The notes under the pieces are model-generated. The model was not told the DNA's origin and ran no database searches. It worked only from the letters and a program-made list of their open reading frames with translations. Below are positions 49,637 to 60,181 of a DNA stretch of 64,000 nt, piece after piece. The stretch comes from Panonychus citri (lineage: Eukaryota > Arthropoda > Arachnida > Trombidiformes > Tetranychidae). Positions within the stretch are counted from its first letter, which is position 1. The number at the start of each line of letters is the position of its first letter. The translations under genes and the position numbers were made by a program. Location of the stretch: contig NW_026515458.1 of NCBI RefSeq assembly GCF_014898815.1, positions 1 through 64,000 on the forward strand, in the 5' to 3' direction.

Positions 49637-50101
49637 AATGTTGAAGCTTAATCCGAAAGAAATTAGTTTGGCAAGTAGATTGGTCAAAACTTTTATATCT
49701 ACTGGACTTTGATCAAGTTGTCTTATTAAAATCAGCTATTTGTTTGAACAGTTTGATGAAGTGGGAGATTTAATCAGATTTGACTTAACCAGTCGAATGT
49801 TACAAATGACCAACAAATTACACATAAACAAATCGAGACAAAACTTTGATAAAGTGATCGACCCAAAGAGAAGCAATTAGTTTATATAACACAAAAGTAT
49901 ACGTATTTTAAATTAAAACCTTATGATTATTTGATTTTGTCGAATTGTAATTATTGATCATAATTACTTAAAGAGAATTAGTATCTAGTTAAAGTGAGGC
50001 AAGGATAAAGATGATGAAAAAGAACTTAAGTTTATGTCAAGGATAATTTGAATAGATTCTAGACCTTTCTTAAATTGTGTCCAAAATGTAACTCTTTGTC
50101 A
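49613..50101 (-). promoter_or_regulatory. Promoter/first-exon cassette C10
   Basis: Promoter of member 4. TATA box at 49697-49690, exon 1 at 49636-49619. On the exon side it is joined to a segment (about 49455-49575) shared only with the region next to C9 (about 46295-46412), a sign of exchange between units. Small deletions break the 60-codon ORF. Confidence 0.65.
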
Positions 50102-51568
50102 CTTTGTCTCTTTTCTCTTTCCTCTCTTTTCACTCTTCACCTTTCCTCTTCTTTTCATCACTTCACTCTTTCACTCTCTTTCTCTTTTCCACTCTTTTTC
50201 TCTTTTCCACTCTCTTTCTCTTTTCCACTCTCTTTCTCTCTTCCACTCTCTTCCACTCTCTTTCTTTCTTCCACTCTCTTTCTTTCTTCCACTCTCTTTT
50301 CCAGTCTTTCTCTTTTTCTCTCTCTCTCTTCCACCTTCTCATTTTTTCTCTCTTTCTTTTAGCCTTTGGCTCTTTCTTTCCTTATTCCTCTCAGTGAAAA
50401 AAGAGAGAGTAGCATCTTCATCTCATTTATGACCAACATCATAAGCAAAAGACTAAAAAACGCGAATAACAGTATGGAATTGAAAAGTTTTTCGTTAGTT
50501 CTAGGGAAAAGTTCCAAGTTGAACTTACAGCCGATATTAACCGACCAAAGGCTACTCTTTAATTCTGATAAATAGTTTCATTGATTCATTTTTTTATTTC
50601 ATTATTTTCTATTTTTTAATTTCAACCTTTTACTCTCTTCTTTTGTTCTCAATTTCTCTTTCTCTCTTTCTCTTACTCTTTATCTTTTTCTTTCTTACTT
50701 TTACTCTTTTCCACTCTTTCTCTCACTCACTTCACTTTATTGCACTTCCTTCTTGTATCTTCCTTCGCGCTGTTTTCATAGTATTTTGCAGAAAAGAAAA
50801 ATTCATTTTCATCTTAATGATGATCAGCATCGTCATCACAAATTGATGAAACTTGCATAGAGAAATCAAATTAGAGGAAATTATCTTTTTTTATACAGTA
50901 GCTTTATCAATCTCCAGCTTTTGCGTCCAGAATGTAACTCTTTGTCTCTTTTTCTCTTACACTCTCTTGCACTCGTTTTTCACTCTTTCACCTTCTCTCT
51001 CTTTCTTTTTCATCATTTCACTCTTCCTTCCACTCTCTTTCTCTCTTCTACTCTCTTTCTTTCTTCCACTCAGTTCCACTCTCTTCCACTCTCTTTATTT
51101 TTCTCTTTATCACTTTTTTCTCCTTTTTTTCTCTAACTGAGTCTATGGTGTTGACCGCTATTCTAATAGTCATCATTTCTTTTTCTTTTTTTCTATTTTT
51201 CCCTCTTTTTTCTTTCTGTCTTTCTCTCTCATTCTCTTTTGCGCTCAATGGAAACAATTAATCAGTTTCCGAAAGCATAAAGAGAATTAGATTTAATCTA
51301 AAGAAGAAGTTACAGATGCAGGAGTTCGACTGTTGTTATATGCATTTATATTTCCATCTCTTTCTGCTTATCTTGAGCCTACTGAGTTAATCTGATATGA
51401 ACTGTTCAAGATAAATTAACATCAAAAGCTCATAGAAAATTCAATAAACTACTGTAATGCAAATATCAAATTCTCGGTAACAATTTGGAATCAAAATTAA
51501 TAAGCGTGGAAATGATTATCGATACTATATATTCAAATTAATCATGAATCTATTTTGTATGTATTATA

Positions 51569-52072
51569 TTAAATGTTTTCATGAAAGCCTAGTGAATAAT
51601 ACTCTGATATGATGTTTGTAACGAAACTGAAAACTACATAATCACATTCCGTTGGATTGTTCTGGTAATAGATCGAATGTTTGATTATATATTCCAAGTA
51701 TTTGAGGACGTTAACAAAGTTCCAATATCCAAAGCTACGTGAATAAAACATAACCATATAAATATCAGCTGCAATGGTTAATCTAGGTTCTTCCGCATAA
51801 GAATGAGAATAGATATTATATTCATCAACTCCGATCAATTCAAGAAATTCAGAATTTTTGATAATCTTTTCCCAGCATTCGATGACAAAGAAAACTTCAT
51901 TTAATTCCTAAAACGAAAGTAAGCAAATCAATCATAAATCAGATACCTTCTTTTTCTTTATCTCTCTCTCTTTCGATCAATTCTTCTCTCTTCGAATTCA
52001 TGTAAATCATAAATGTTGTTGATTCGATGACCTTTGGTAATTTGAGGAACTTACAATAGTTATCGTTGACAT
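51569..52072 (-). CDS. WN-family small protein, complete two-exon gene (member 5)
   Basis: Exon 1 is 52072-52055, ATG TCA ACG ATA ACT ATT (MSTITI) with donor GTAAGT. The intron is 147 nt. Exon 2 is 51907-51569, beginning ELNEVFFVIECW after acceptor CGTTTTAG, phase 0. The product is 118 aa. It is clearly paralogous to member 4 (shared FYS.SFGYWN, HSI.Y, CDY.VFSFVT.IISEYYS). This compact copy fixes the gene model: exon 1 codes the same peptide as the cassettes but with different third-position bases, which argues that the peptide is conserved by selection rather than by recent copying. Function unknown; rich in aromatic and acidic residues; no targeting signal. Confidence 0.75.
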
Positions 52073-52202
52073 TTTTATAGCAAAATTCCAAAGATAAATA
52101 CAATCGTAAGTAAGTTAGAATCCGCTAAACTAATGCGAAGATAATGCGACTGTTAGAGGAAATTATTTCAAAATGACAAAATAGGCGTCGAATAATACAA
52201 AT

Positions 52203-52655
52203 GAAATTAGTTTGGCAAGTAGATTGGTCAAAACTTTTATATCTACTGGACTTTGATCAAGTTGTCTTATTAAAATCAGCTATTTGTTTGAACAGTTTGA
52301 TGAAGTGGGTGAGATTTAATCAGATTTGACTTAACCGAAGTCGAATGTTACAAATGACCAACAAATTACACATAAACAAATCGAGACAAAACTTTTGATA
52401 AAGTGATCGACCCAAAGAGAAGCAATTAGTTTATATAACACAAAAGTATACGTGTATTTTAAATTAAAATCCTTATGATTATTTGATTTTGTCGAATTGT
52501 AATTATTGATCATAATTACTTAAAGAGAATTAGTATCTAGTTAAAGTGAGGCAAGGATAAAGATGATGAAAAAAGAAACTTAAGTTTATGTCAAGGATAA
52601 TTTGAATAGATTCTAGACCTTTCTTAAATTGTGTCCAAAATGTAACTCTTTGTCA
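52203..52655 (-). promoter_or_regulatory. Promoter block of member 5 (cassette C11, hybrid)
   Basis: The conserved block, including TATAAAAG at 52241-52234 and the intact 60-codon ORF at 52331-52513, is joined at about 52202 to sequence unlike the other cassettes. That sequence carries member 5's own first exon and a second TATA-like element (CTATAAAAATG) overlapping its start codon. Confidence 0.6.
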
Positions 52656-55428
52656 CTTTGTCTCTTTTTCTCTTTCACTCTCTTTTTCACTCTTTCACCT
52701 TCCCTCTCTTTCTTTTTCATCACTTCACTCTTTCACTCTCTTTCTCTTTTCCACTCTTTTTCTTTTTCCATCTCTTCTTTCCACTCTTTCTCTCTCTCTC
52801 TCTTCCACTCTCTTCCCTCTTTCTTCCACTCTCTTCTTTCTTCCACCTCTTTTCCAGTCTTTCTTTCTCTCTTCCACCTTCCTCATTTTTCTCTTCTTTA
52901 GCCTTGGCTCTTTCTCCCCTTATTCCTCTCAGTGAAAGAGAGAGTAGCATCTTCATCTCATTTATGACCAACATCATAAGCAAAAGACTGAGAAACGCGA
53001 ATGAGAATATCGAATTAAAAAACTTACGTTAGTTTTAGGGAAAAAAGTTTTGCGTTGAACTTGTCTCTTTTTCTCTCTTCCACTCTCTTTCTCTTTTCCA
53101 CTCTCTTTCTCTCTTTCACTCTCTTTCTTCCACTCTCGCTCTCTCTTCCACTCTCTCTCTCTCGGCTACTCTCTTTTTCACTCTTTCACCTTCTCTCTCG
53201 CTCTTTCTTTCTCATCACTTCACTCTTCCACTCTCTTTCTCTCTTCCACTCTTTTTCTCTTTCTCTCTTTTTCTCTTAATTTTTTTCCTCTTTTCTTTCT
53301 TTTACTCTCTTTTTTTTCTCTCTCTCTCTCGTTTTCTCTTTTCTGCTTTTTATCTTCCACTCTCTTTATCACTCTTTCTCTTTTTCTCTTTCTCTTTATC
53401 TTCCACCTTCTCATTTTTTCTCCTTCTCTCTCTCTTTCAGCCTTTGACTCTTTCTCTCTTTGTTTTTTCGTTCTTTTCTTAGAGAAACAGAAAGAAGTTA
53501 GCATTTCTAAGCAGCTCTTTCACTCTTTTTCTCTCTTTCACTCTCTTTCTCTTTTTTCTACTCTGTTTCTTTCACTCGAACTCTTCCTTTCACTCTCGCT
53601 CTCTCTTCCACTCTCGTTCTCTTGTCCACTCTTTTTCTCTCTTCCACTCTCTTTCTCTCTTCAACTCAATTTCTTTCTCGCTCTCTTTTCCACTCTCTTT
53701 TCCAGTCTTTCTCTTTTTTCTTTCTCGTTCTCTTCCACCTTCTCATTTTTTCTCTCTTTCTTTTAGCCTTTGGCTCTTTCTCCCTTTGTTTGTCTTATTC
53801 CTCTCAGAGAAAAAAGAGAGAGTAGCATCTTCATCACATTTATGACCAACTTCATAAGCAAAAGACTAAGAAACGCGAATAGCAGTATGGAATTGAAAAG
53901 TTTTTCGTTAGTTCTAGGGAAAAGTTCCAAGTTGAACTTACAGCCGATATTAACCGACCAAAGGCTACTCTTTAATTCTGATAAATAGTTTCATTGATTC
54001 ATTTTTTTATTTCATTATTTTCTATTTTTTAATTTCAACCTTTTACTTTCTTCTTTTGTTCTCAATTTCTCTTTCTCTCTTTCTCTTACTCTTTATCTCT
54101 TTCTTTCTTCCTTTTACTCTTTTTCACTCTTTCTCTCACTCACTTTGCTTTATTGCACTTTCTTCTTGTATCTTCCCTCGCGCTGTTTTCATAGTATTTT
54201 GCAGAAAAGAAAAATTCATTTTCATCTTAATGATGATCAGCATCGTCATCACAAATTGATGAAACTTGCATAGAGAAATCAAATTAGAGGAAATTATCTT
54301 TTCTTATACAGTAGTTTCGCCTATCTTCAGCTTATTGCGTCCAGAATGTAACCTCTTAATGTAGTCTCGTTTTCTCTCACACTCTCTTTCTCTTTTCCAC
54401 TCTCTATCTTCCACTCTCTTTATCACTCTTCCTCAAAAGAAATAACACAAAGCATTTTGAAAATGAAGATTTTCTTGCTAAAAGTCAAGGCTTTGCAATT
54501 GATTTCGATTGTTTTAATTGTTTCAGAAGAAAGTTCAGAGTTAAATTCGAGTTCGTTATAAGCCAAACAAAGGTTAATTTCTTGTTCCAATGGAAATTTT
54601 GAACAAATGAAAAAAGTACTCAGGCTACGAACTTAACCTCTACTTTGGTAGCCTCGCACTCTTTCTCTCTTGTCTCTCTTTGTCTCTTTTTTCTCTTAAT
54701 CTCTTTCTCTCTTTTTTTCTTGTCTCTCTTTTACTCTTTTTCACTTGTCTCTTTTTTTCTCTTTTTTCTTTCTCTCTCTCACTTTCTCTCCCTCACTTTT
54801 TCTCTATCACTCTCTTTCTCTCTTCCACTTTTTTTCTCTTTCTCTCTTTTTCTTTTTATTTCTTTCCTCTTTTTCTTTCTTTTTCTTTTACTCTCTTTTT
54901 TCTCTCTCTCTTGCTCTCTCTCTCGTTTCTCTTTCTCTTTCTCTTCCACCTTCTCATTTTCTCTCTCTCTCTTTCAGCTTTTGACTCTTTCTCTCTTTGT
55001 TTTTTCGTTCTTTTCTTAGAGAAACAGAAAGAAAGTAGCATCTTCATCTCATTGATGATCAGCATAATCAAAAGACTACGGAACTTGAATAAGAATATCA
55101 AATAAAAAAAATTTTCATAGTTCTAGAGAAAAAGTTCGAAGTCAGACTTGTGGTCGATATAAACCGATTAAAGGTTACTTTCTTATTCCGATAAAAGTTC
55201 TGATGAAAAGAAAAAGTACTGAGGCTGTGTTGACTATGTTGACCTTTACACGAAAGTCTTCCTCGCTGCTTCTGATTTTGTTTCTTCTTTTTTCTTCATG
55301 TAGATTTTTTTATCTTTTTCATCATGTTTGTTTTAGAGAAACAAAGTTAGAGGTTCATATCGAAATCGATATGAACAAACTAAAGGCTACTTTCTCATTC
55401 GGATAAAAATTTGTTTCATATTTTTAAG

Positions 55429-55460
55429 CATGCGCGATGAAAAAAACCTTATCGCGCGTG
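55429..55460. other. GC-rich hairpin at the right edge of the array
   Basis: CATGCGCGAT (55429-55438) pairs with ATCGCGCGTG (55451-55460) except at one position, around a 12-nt A-rich loop. The core CGCGAT/ATCGCG is also the core of the hairpin at 18489-18506 on the left edge of the block. Both are GC-rich islets in AT-rich DNA. Their role is unknown. Confidence 0.6.
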
Positions 55461-56164
55461 CGTACATAGCAAACTTTGAATCTGAATTTCTCATGAATGG
55501 GTGCTCAGATTTCGTTCTGACTAATTTTCCGTTTTGTAGGATTTTTAGCTGAATTTTTTGATACCTTAACCTTCCATAGACTCCTCTTAGCCTGAGCATA
55601 ATCTTAACTGAAAAATCCACCTTATCTTATTCATATTTATGATAAAAAAAACTACAATTTAATTAGAAACTAAAAGTGTAAATGAAATTAGGATAATCAA
55701 TAAGACAAAATCATCCTAGTTAATTAATTAATTACAATTATACAGCACAATCAGGGTACCAGGTCTATTTGATTATAATTAATTTAATAATTGTCATTAA
55801 AAACAATGATTAAGCGTTAAAATTGTAATTGATTATTCATTGAATTGATGATAAATTGCCCATCCAGAAAGTGAATCAACTTTTACAACAATTAACAAAC
55901 TGCTCACCAATTTACTGGCAAAAATATCCCATACAATTAATCATCAAGTTAATCATTGAGCTTAATCAATGATGATGATAGTTAATAAGATCAGAATCAG
56001 AGTGATGATAATAGGATGAAGATGAAATTGATTCTTAATTGTTGATAGCTTGACGAAAAAACTTTCATCTTATTTAAGTGTCAGATTGTTAATGATTAAG
56101 GATGATAAAGATGAGAGAGGGTCATTTGACTCATCATCTTATCTTCATCCTCATCTTGATGATG

Positions 56165-56228
<64 letters not shown>

Positions 56229-58302
56229 ATTAATGTCAACAGATTAATGACCTAAGCCCTTGATCGGACTTGATCCATATGATATAACTTTTAATTAGAT
56301 AATTGTTACTAAACATAATCACGATTACGCCACTAATTGACTCATCATGATATCCAAATAGAGATAAATTTAATTATTAGTTATTGATGAGAACTAATAA
56401 AGTTACGCAATTAACTGCTATTGATTGAATTTCGAGAAGTAGTTAAATTTAATGTTAATCATTGGATGTCAATTAATTAGTCCTTCTTATTAATCATTTC
56501 AAACTTTTTCCATTTCGAAACTTGAGTAAAAGGGAGTTGATGAATCGAATAAAGTTTCAAGTGATTCGTTTGATCGCTTGATTTTAGTCCAAAACGATTG
56601 AAATTCGACCTCGACAAAACTTTGCTTTCGATCGGTTGTCAGTTGATGGTCAATATCCTATTGGAATATCTTATCATTTCAAATCGACAATTTTTCCCAA
56701 TAATAATTTGATTGACTGATTTTCGCCAAATCTCAAATGAACATCTAGATTTCTGGGTAATCTGTTAAAAAGTAATATTTTCCACCATTAGTTGATTGAA
56801 TTTAATTGAATTGATTTGATTTTTATCCTTGATTTTACAAAAGATAATAATTAACAACAACTTGATTAGTCCAACTCTGAGTATCATCAAGAATTGAGTA
56901 CAAAAAACATTAACCTTTATTTTTCATCCTTTCCTTTTTTATCTTCATCATTTTTTATTTGCTCATCCTCATCCTCATCATCTACATCCTCATTCAGATG
57001 ATGACAAATCTACCTGTTGAAACTCAAACAAGTTAATCCAAGGCCAAAGATCCTATTGACTCGTCGAGTCCTCGAAGGTTGTTGCCATGAGAAGATGAAG
57101 ATAATGATGATAAACCCACCACAGAACGAGATGATTACTTTCATTGGCACACCCAATTATCATCTTCATCTTTCTTATCATCATCAGTTTCATTATCATC
57201 AAACAATAATCAGAATCAAGATTACCTTTGATTTTTGGATAAACTTTTTGATTGTGAAAATAAAAGTTAATAAACTTTCATTGATGATTAAATAACCCGT
57301 TCAACTAACCAGTTTAACAACCTAGGCAATTTAACAATCAATGTTCAACAATTAGTTGATTGTCTTCATCGCATTTAACAGTTTCAATCCTGGATTAACA
57401 TGTAATAAGCAATCGGCTTGTAATGTATCAACAGTAATCAAAGATAAATTGTTAGAATGAATCAAATTAATCTTGCCCCCTTTTAATTTTTCACAATTTA
57501 ACTTTTAACTGATCAGATTGTATAATACTTGGATTGATAAATAACAAGTTGATTAACTTTGTTTATAATATTAAAATTGATTATCAATCATTTGAGTTTA
57601 CCAAAAATTTGATAATCAGTTTTTAATTGTGATTCCAAATTAAATCATTCATTGATAATCAAGGTTTGTCCAGTAATTACTTAACTGTAATGACCAGTTA
57701 ACCTGAATCAAACTGGTTTCAACAATTTAACAAAAATATTACTGACCAACATTTAAATTGTTCATGTAATTATTTAACCAATTTTAATTTCCAACAATTT
57801 AGTAATCAAACAGTTGATCATTAAACAACACATAAAAGCAACACATAATCTACTTCCCTTTGACAATTAATAACGGTTACTATTAATAACAATTTACACA
57901 ACAATCAATCTAATTTCCGCTTATAATAATATCCTAATGATTTCCATGATTTAAATTGTAAATATTGTTACGATTCTTATACCGATCAACCTTATTCTTA
58001 AAAAACTGTCTACCGTTGTGAAATAAACACCAACTTTGACTCAAAGTGACCTTTAACCGAAACGGTCTTAGTTAATGGCCCAAGGGACATTATCATCATG
58101 CGGCAAACCGGCATCATCACGACGAGAGTGACAGAAACTATTGATCTCTTTGGTCCGAAGCTTATTGAATTCTGGAGTTCAAATAATAAGATATTAGTTG
58201 GGGGAAGGCTTTTAATTAGTATTAATATTTAAATCTTGTTACAGAAGCAAATTTGCTTTAATTGTGCCTCTAAACTTTACCATTGATGTTTGAAGTCCAA
58301 GG
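55461..58302. other. AT-rich intergenic region
   Basis: Host-like background returns at about 55620. A 92-codon plus-strand ORF (57017-57295) and a 77-codon minus-strand ORF (55387-55620) show no domain or splice support. A long (TC)n microsatellite is listed separately. Confidence 0.45.
56167..56224. repeat. (TC)n microsatellite
   Basis: About 29 uninterrupted TC dinucleotides, purely simple sequence. Confidence 0.97.
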
Positions 58303-58322
58303 CCACAATAAGGGACTATTAG
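58303..58322. repeat. Direct repeat flanking the EEP gene, left copy
   Basis: CCACAATAAGGGACTATTAG, matching 60162-60181 in 19 of 20 positions. The similarity decays over the next 30 bases, which share AAATAATTA. See the paired copy. Confidence 0.7.
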
Positions 58323-58392
58323 CTATTATTAATACAGCAAATAATTAGGTATTTTCTTTAATTTAACTCTACATCTTTGTATATTTCTTCTA

Positions 58393-58990
58393 TTAGGGTG
58401 ATTCACTCAAAGGTACGGACGTTTGAATTTAAATGATTTTTTGAAAACTCATCTGATTCTAATTATATTGTACAATTTGTGTTCACAAGAATCTAGTTTG
58501 ATAATGTAGGGTGAAATTCTCGATCTAAATTCACTAGTTTTCGAAAATTCGAACTTAACATAAAAAATCGAGAAAAATCACTTTTTCTGAGTTTGGAAGG
58601 GCCTAGAAAATCAATTAATCAGTTGATTTTTTTTCTGAAAGCTTAATTATAATCACCTAAGTCTTTTTAATAGATTAAGGTAATTAGAAATTTTACAATT
58701 GATAGAATAAAGATTTAGTGGACAATCGAAGCGAAAAAGTCCAAAAAGTTTGCCGAGCAAATCAAAGGGGGGAGTATTACTTTTTTTGGAAATTTGTTAT
58801 TTTTGAAAATTGACTTTTTTCGACTTTTTTACAATAATTAATTAATTGTTCGATTTATTAATATTTTTTTAATTAAAATAAAATTCTTACTATCTTCTCG
58901 CTAGTTTAAGATAGATATTAAAAAAATCGTACCACTAATTAAATCAAAAATCAAAAATGAAGTTCCGTAACTTTGAGTGAATCAATCTAA
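58393..58990. mobile_element. 598-bp MITE with TA target duplication (Tc1/mariner type)
   Basis: Left end TTAGGGTGATTCACTCAAAG and inverted right end TTAGATTGATTCACTCAAAG agree in 18 of 20 positions, and similarity continues into TACGGA. Both ends are flanked by TA. No transposase ORF is present, so it is non-autonomous. Internal sequence is AT-rich with T/A runs. The insertion lies immediately before the first visible exon of the EEP gene. Confidence 0.85.
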
Positions 58991-58993
58991 TAG

Positions 58994-60153
58994 ATAAACA
59001 ATTCTAGGAAACGAAAAGTCCCAGCCTATAACCAAGAAGGATCTAAGAGACGGAGAACGCCACCTCAGGTCAATTCAACAAATCAGGTTTGGCTACATCT
59101 CATTCCTCCAAACATTTATATCATTCAATCATTATAACTCTTTCTTAACATTTTCTTATAGGGACCATCGAAAATGATCCCCGACTACGTCGAGAATCCA
59201 AGCCGTCGGCTAAAATTACTAGAAAATTTGGGATATGTGAAGATTTCAACAAAATTCGTTTTAGAAAAGGTATTTAAAAAAACCGCCGAAATACTAGATA
59301 CACCCACCTCTTTTTAGAATCTCTAGTGTTTACATTGTGTTCTTGTTATAGCTCTACTAAAGTTCTATTATATTTCTAACTTAACAAATTCTATTTTATT
59401 TTATTTTACTAGATAAATATGACCTTTTTCATTTTAGGTCAAAACACCACAGTCAGTAGCAGAGTTTTCGATAACATTTCTAGATTGATTGTTGGTGTCC
59501 ATGACCGCAAACCGGGATGCCATATTGTTGCTGCTTTTCAAGAGCTCAGTGTATCCCGCATCCAACATCTCAAAAGAGGAAAAGTGTTTTTACGTGATAA
59601 TGCGATTCAGGATGTGCCTGGCTTTATTAAAAAAGTTTGGATGACCGAACTCATGACAATTTACGATGAAGACCATTTCGAGAAAGTATGGCAATTCGAT
59701 ACCGATCGCTGTGACATCCAATACACCATTGGAGTCAGTAAAAATGGTCACCGTTTGGGTGTTGTTAACGTTCATAAGCCATCCCATAATACAGTGGCCT
59801 TGGATCGAACATTTTTCGCCAATCTGTGTTCGGTCTTAGAAAGGGGTTATTTCGGTGGATTGGACAATACCCATTGTCATTAAGATCCAGTCGATAGTAT
59901 GATTTTGGTGGGCGATTTCAACTTACGCAACATTTTCAATAAATGTGTTGAGGAGACAACTGAGAAAGAAAGACGTTTGTTGGCCATTTTACTAACATTC
60001 AGTTTGTTTCCTCATTCGGATCTTCCAACCAGAAATGGTCTCTGCATTGATTATATTTGTCATTCCAACAATATGGAATGTAAGAAACCTTTCGAAATAA
60101 AATCGAATGGATCTGATCACAAACCTGTTGCTGGACTTTTTCTGGAAATATAA
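58994..60153 (+). pseudogene. Endonuclease/exonuclease/phosphatase-fold protein gene with an in-frame stop
   Basis: Exons read as 58994-59068 (or to 59086), 59162-59269 and 59413-60153, all phase 0. The first visible exon has two basic NLS-like clusters (SRKRK, KRRR). The long exon shows the EEP catalytic motifs in order: an Asn in FILGQN, AFQEL, NVHKPSH, LVGDFN, CIDYI and the terminal SDHKPV. The fold hydrolyses phosphodiester or phosphoester bonds with a metal ion (DNase I/APE-like). The protein ends seven residues after SDHKPV, so it is a stand-alone EEP and not a LINE. A TAA at 59881-59883 interrupts the frame just before the GDFN part, with the same frame continuing on both sides. The 5' end is missing or lies beyond the MITE. 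Likely a pseudogene, or a sequence error or readthrough. Confidence 0.7.
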
Positions 60154-60161
60154 GAAAATAT

Positions 60162-60181
60162 CCACAATACGGGACTATTAG
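60162..60181. repeat. Direct repeat flanking the EEP gene, right copy
   Basis: CCACAATACGGGACTATTAG, nine bases after the EEP stop codon and therefore in its 3' UTR. The partner lies 1.86 kb upstream. The pair may mark the 3' ends of tandem gene copies of which the left one was lost, or the ends of an inserted segment. Confidence 0.7.

Larger units (their letters stand above)
26931..55400. repeat. Higher-order repeat array with polypyrimidine minisatellites
   Basis: About 28 kb of interleaved repeats. The higher-order unit is about 1.6 kb (cassette starts 28351, 30021 and 31608 are 1670 and 1587 bp apart) and is longer where spacer modules are duplicated. On the plus strand each unit contains: the end of a first exon, a TATA promoter block of about 500 bp, a CT-rich tract, spacer module T (starting near CTCAGAGAAAAAAGAGCGAG, about 26 copies from 27500 to 55010), a second CT-rich tract and spacer module U (ATGACGATCAGCATCGTC, about ten copies). 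T and U resemble each other, so they probably share an ancestor. Many T copies are separated only by CT-rich minisatellites (32370-34300). ORFs across these tracts arise because the 18-bp minisatellite unit is divisible by three. Confidence 0.9.

Noticed and set aside
26931..55105. Dozens of Ser/Leu/Phe-rich plus-strand ORFs and Arg/Glu/Lys-rich minus-strand ORFs
   Set aside because: They are translations of CT-rich minisatellites whose 18-bp unit leaves all frames open. They vary with copy number, have no starts or splice sites in common and end in spacer DNA.
57017..57295. 92-codon plus-strand ORF
   Set aside because: His/Ile/Lys-rich translation of CAT/TCATC-type simple sequence with no homology signal.
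59413..60153. LINE retrotransposon endonuclease
   Set aside because: The protein stops seven residues after SDHKPV with no reverse transcriptase, and it has short spliceosomal introns and NLS-like clusters.
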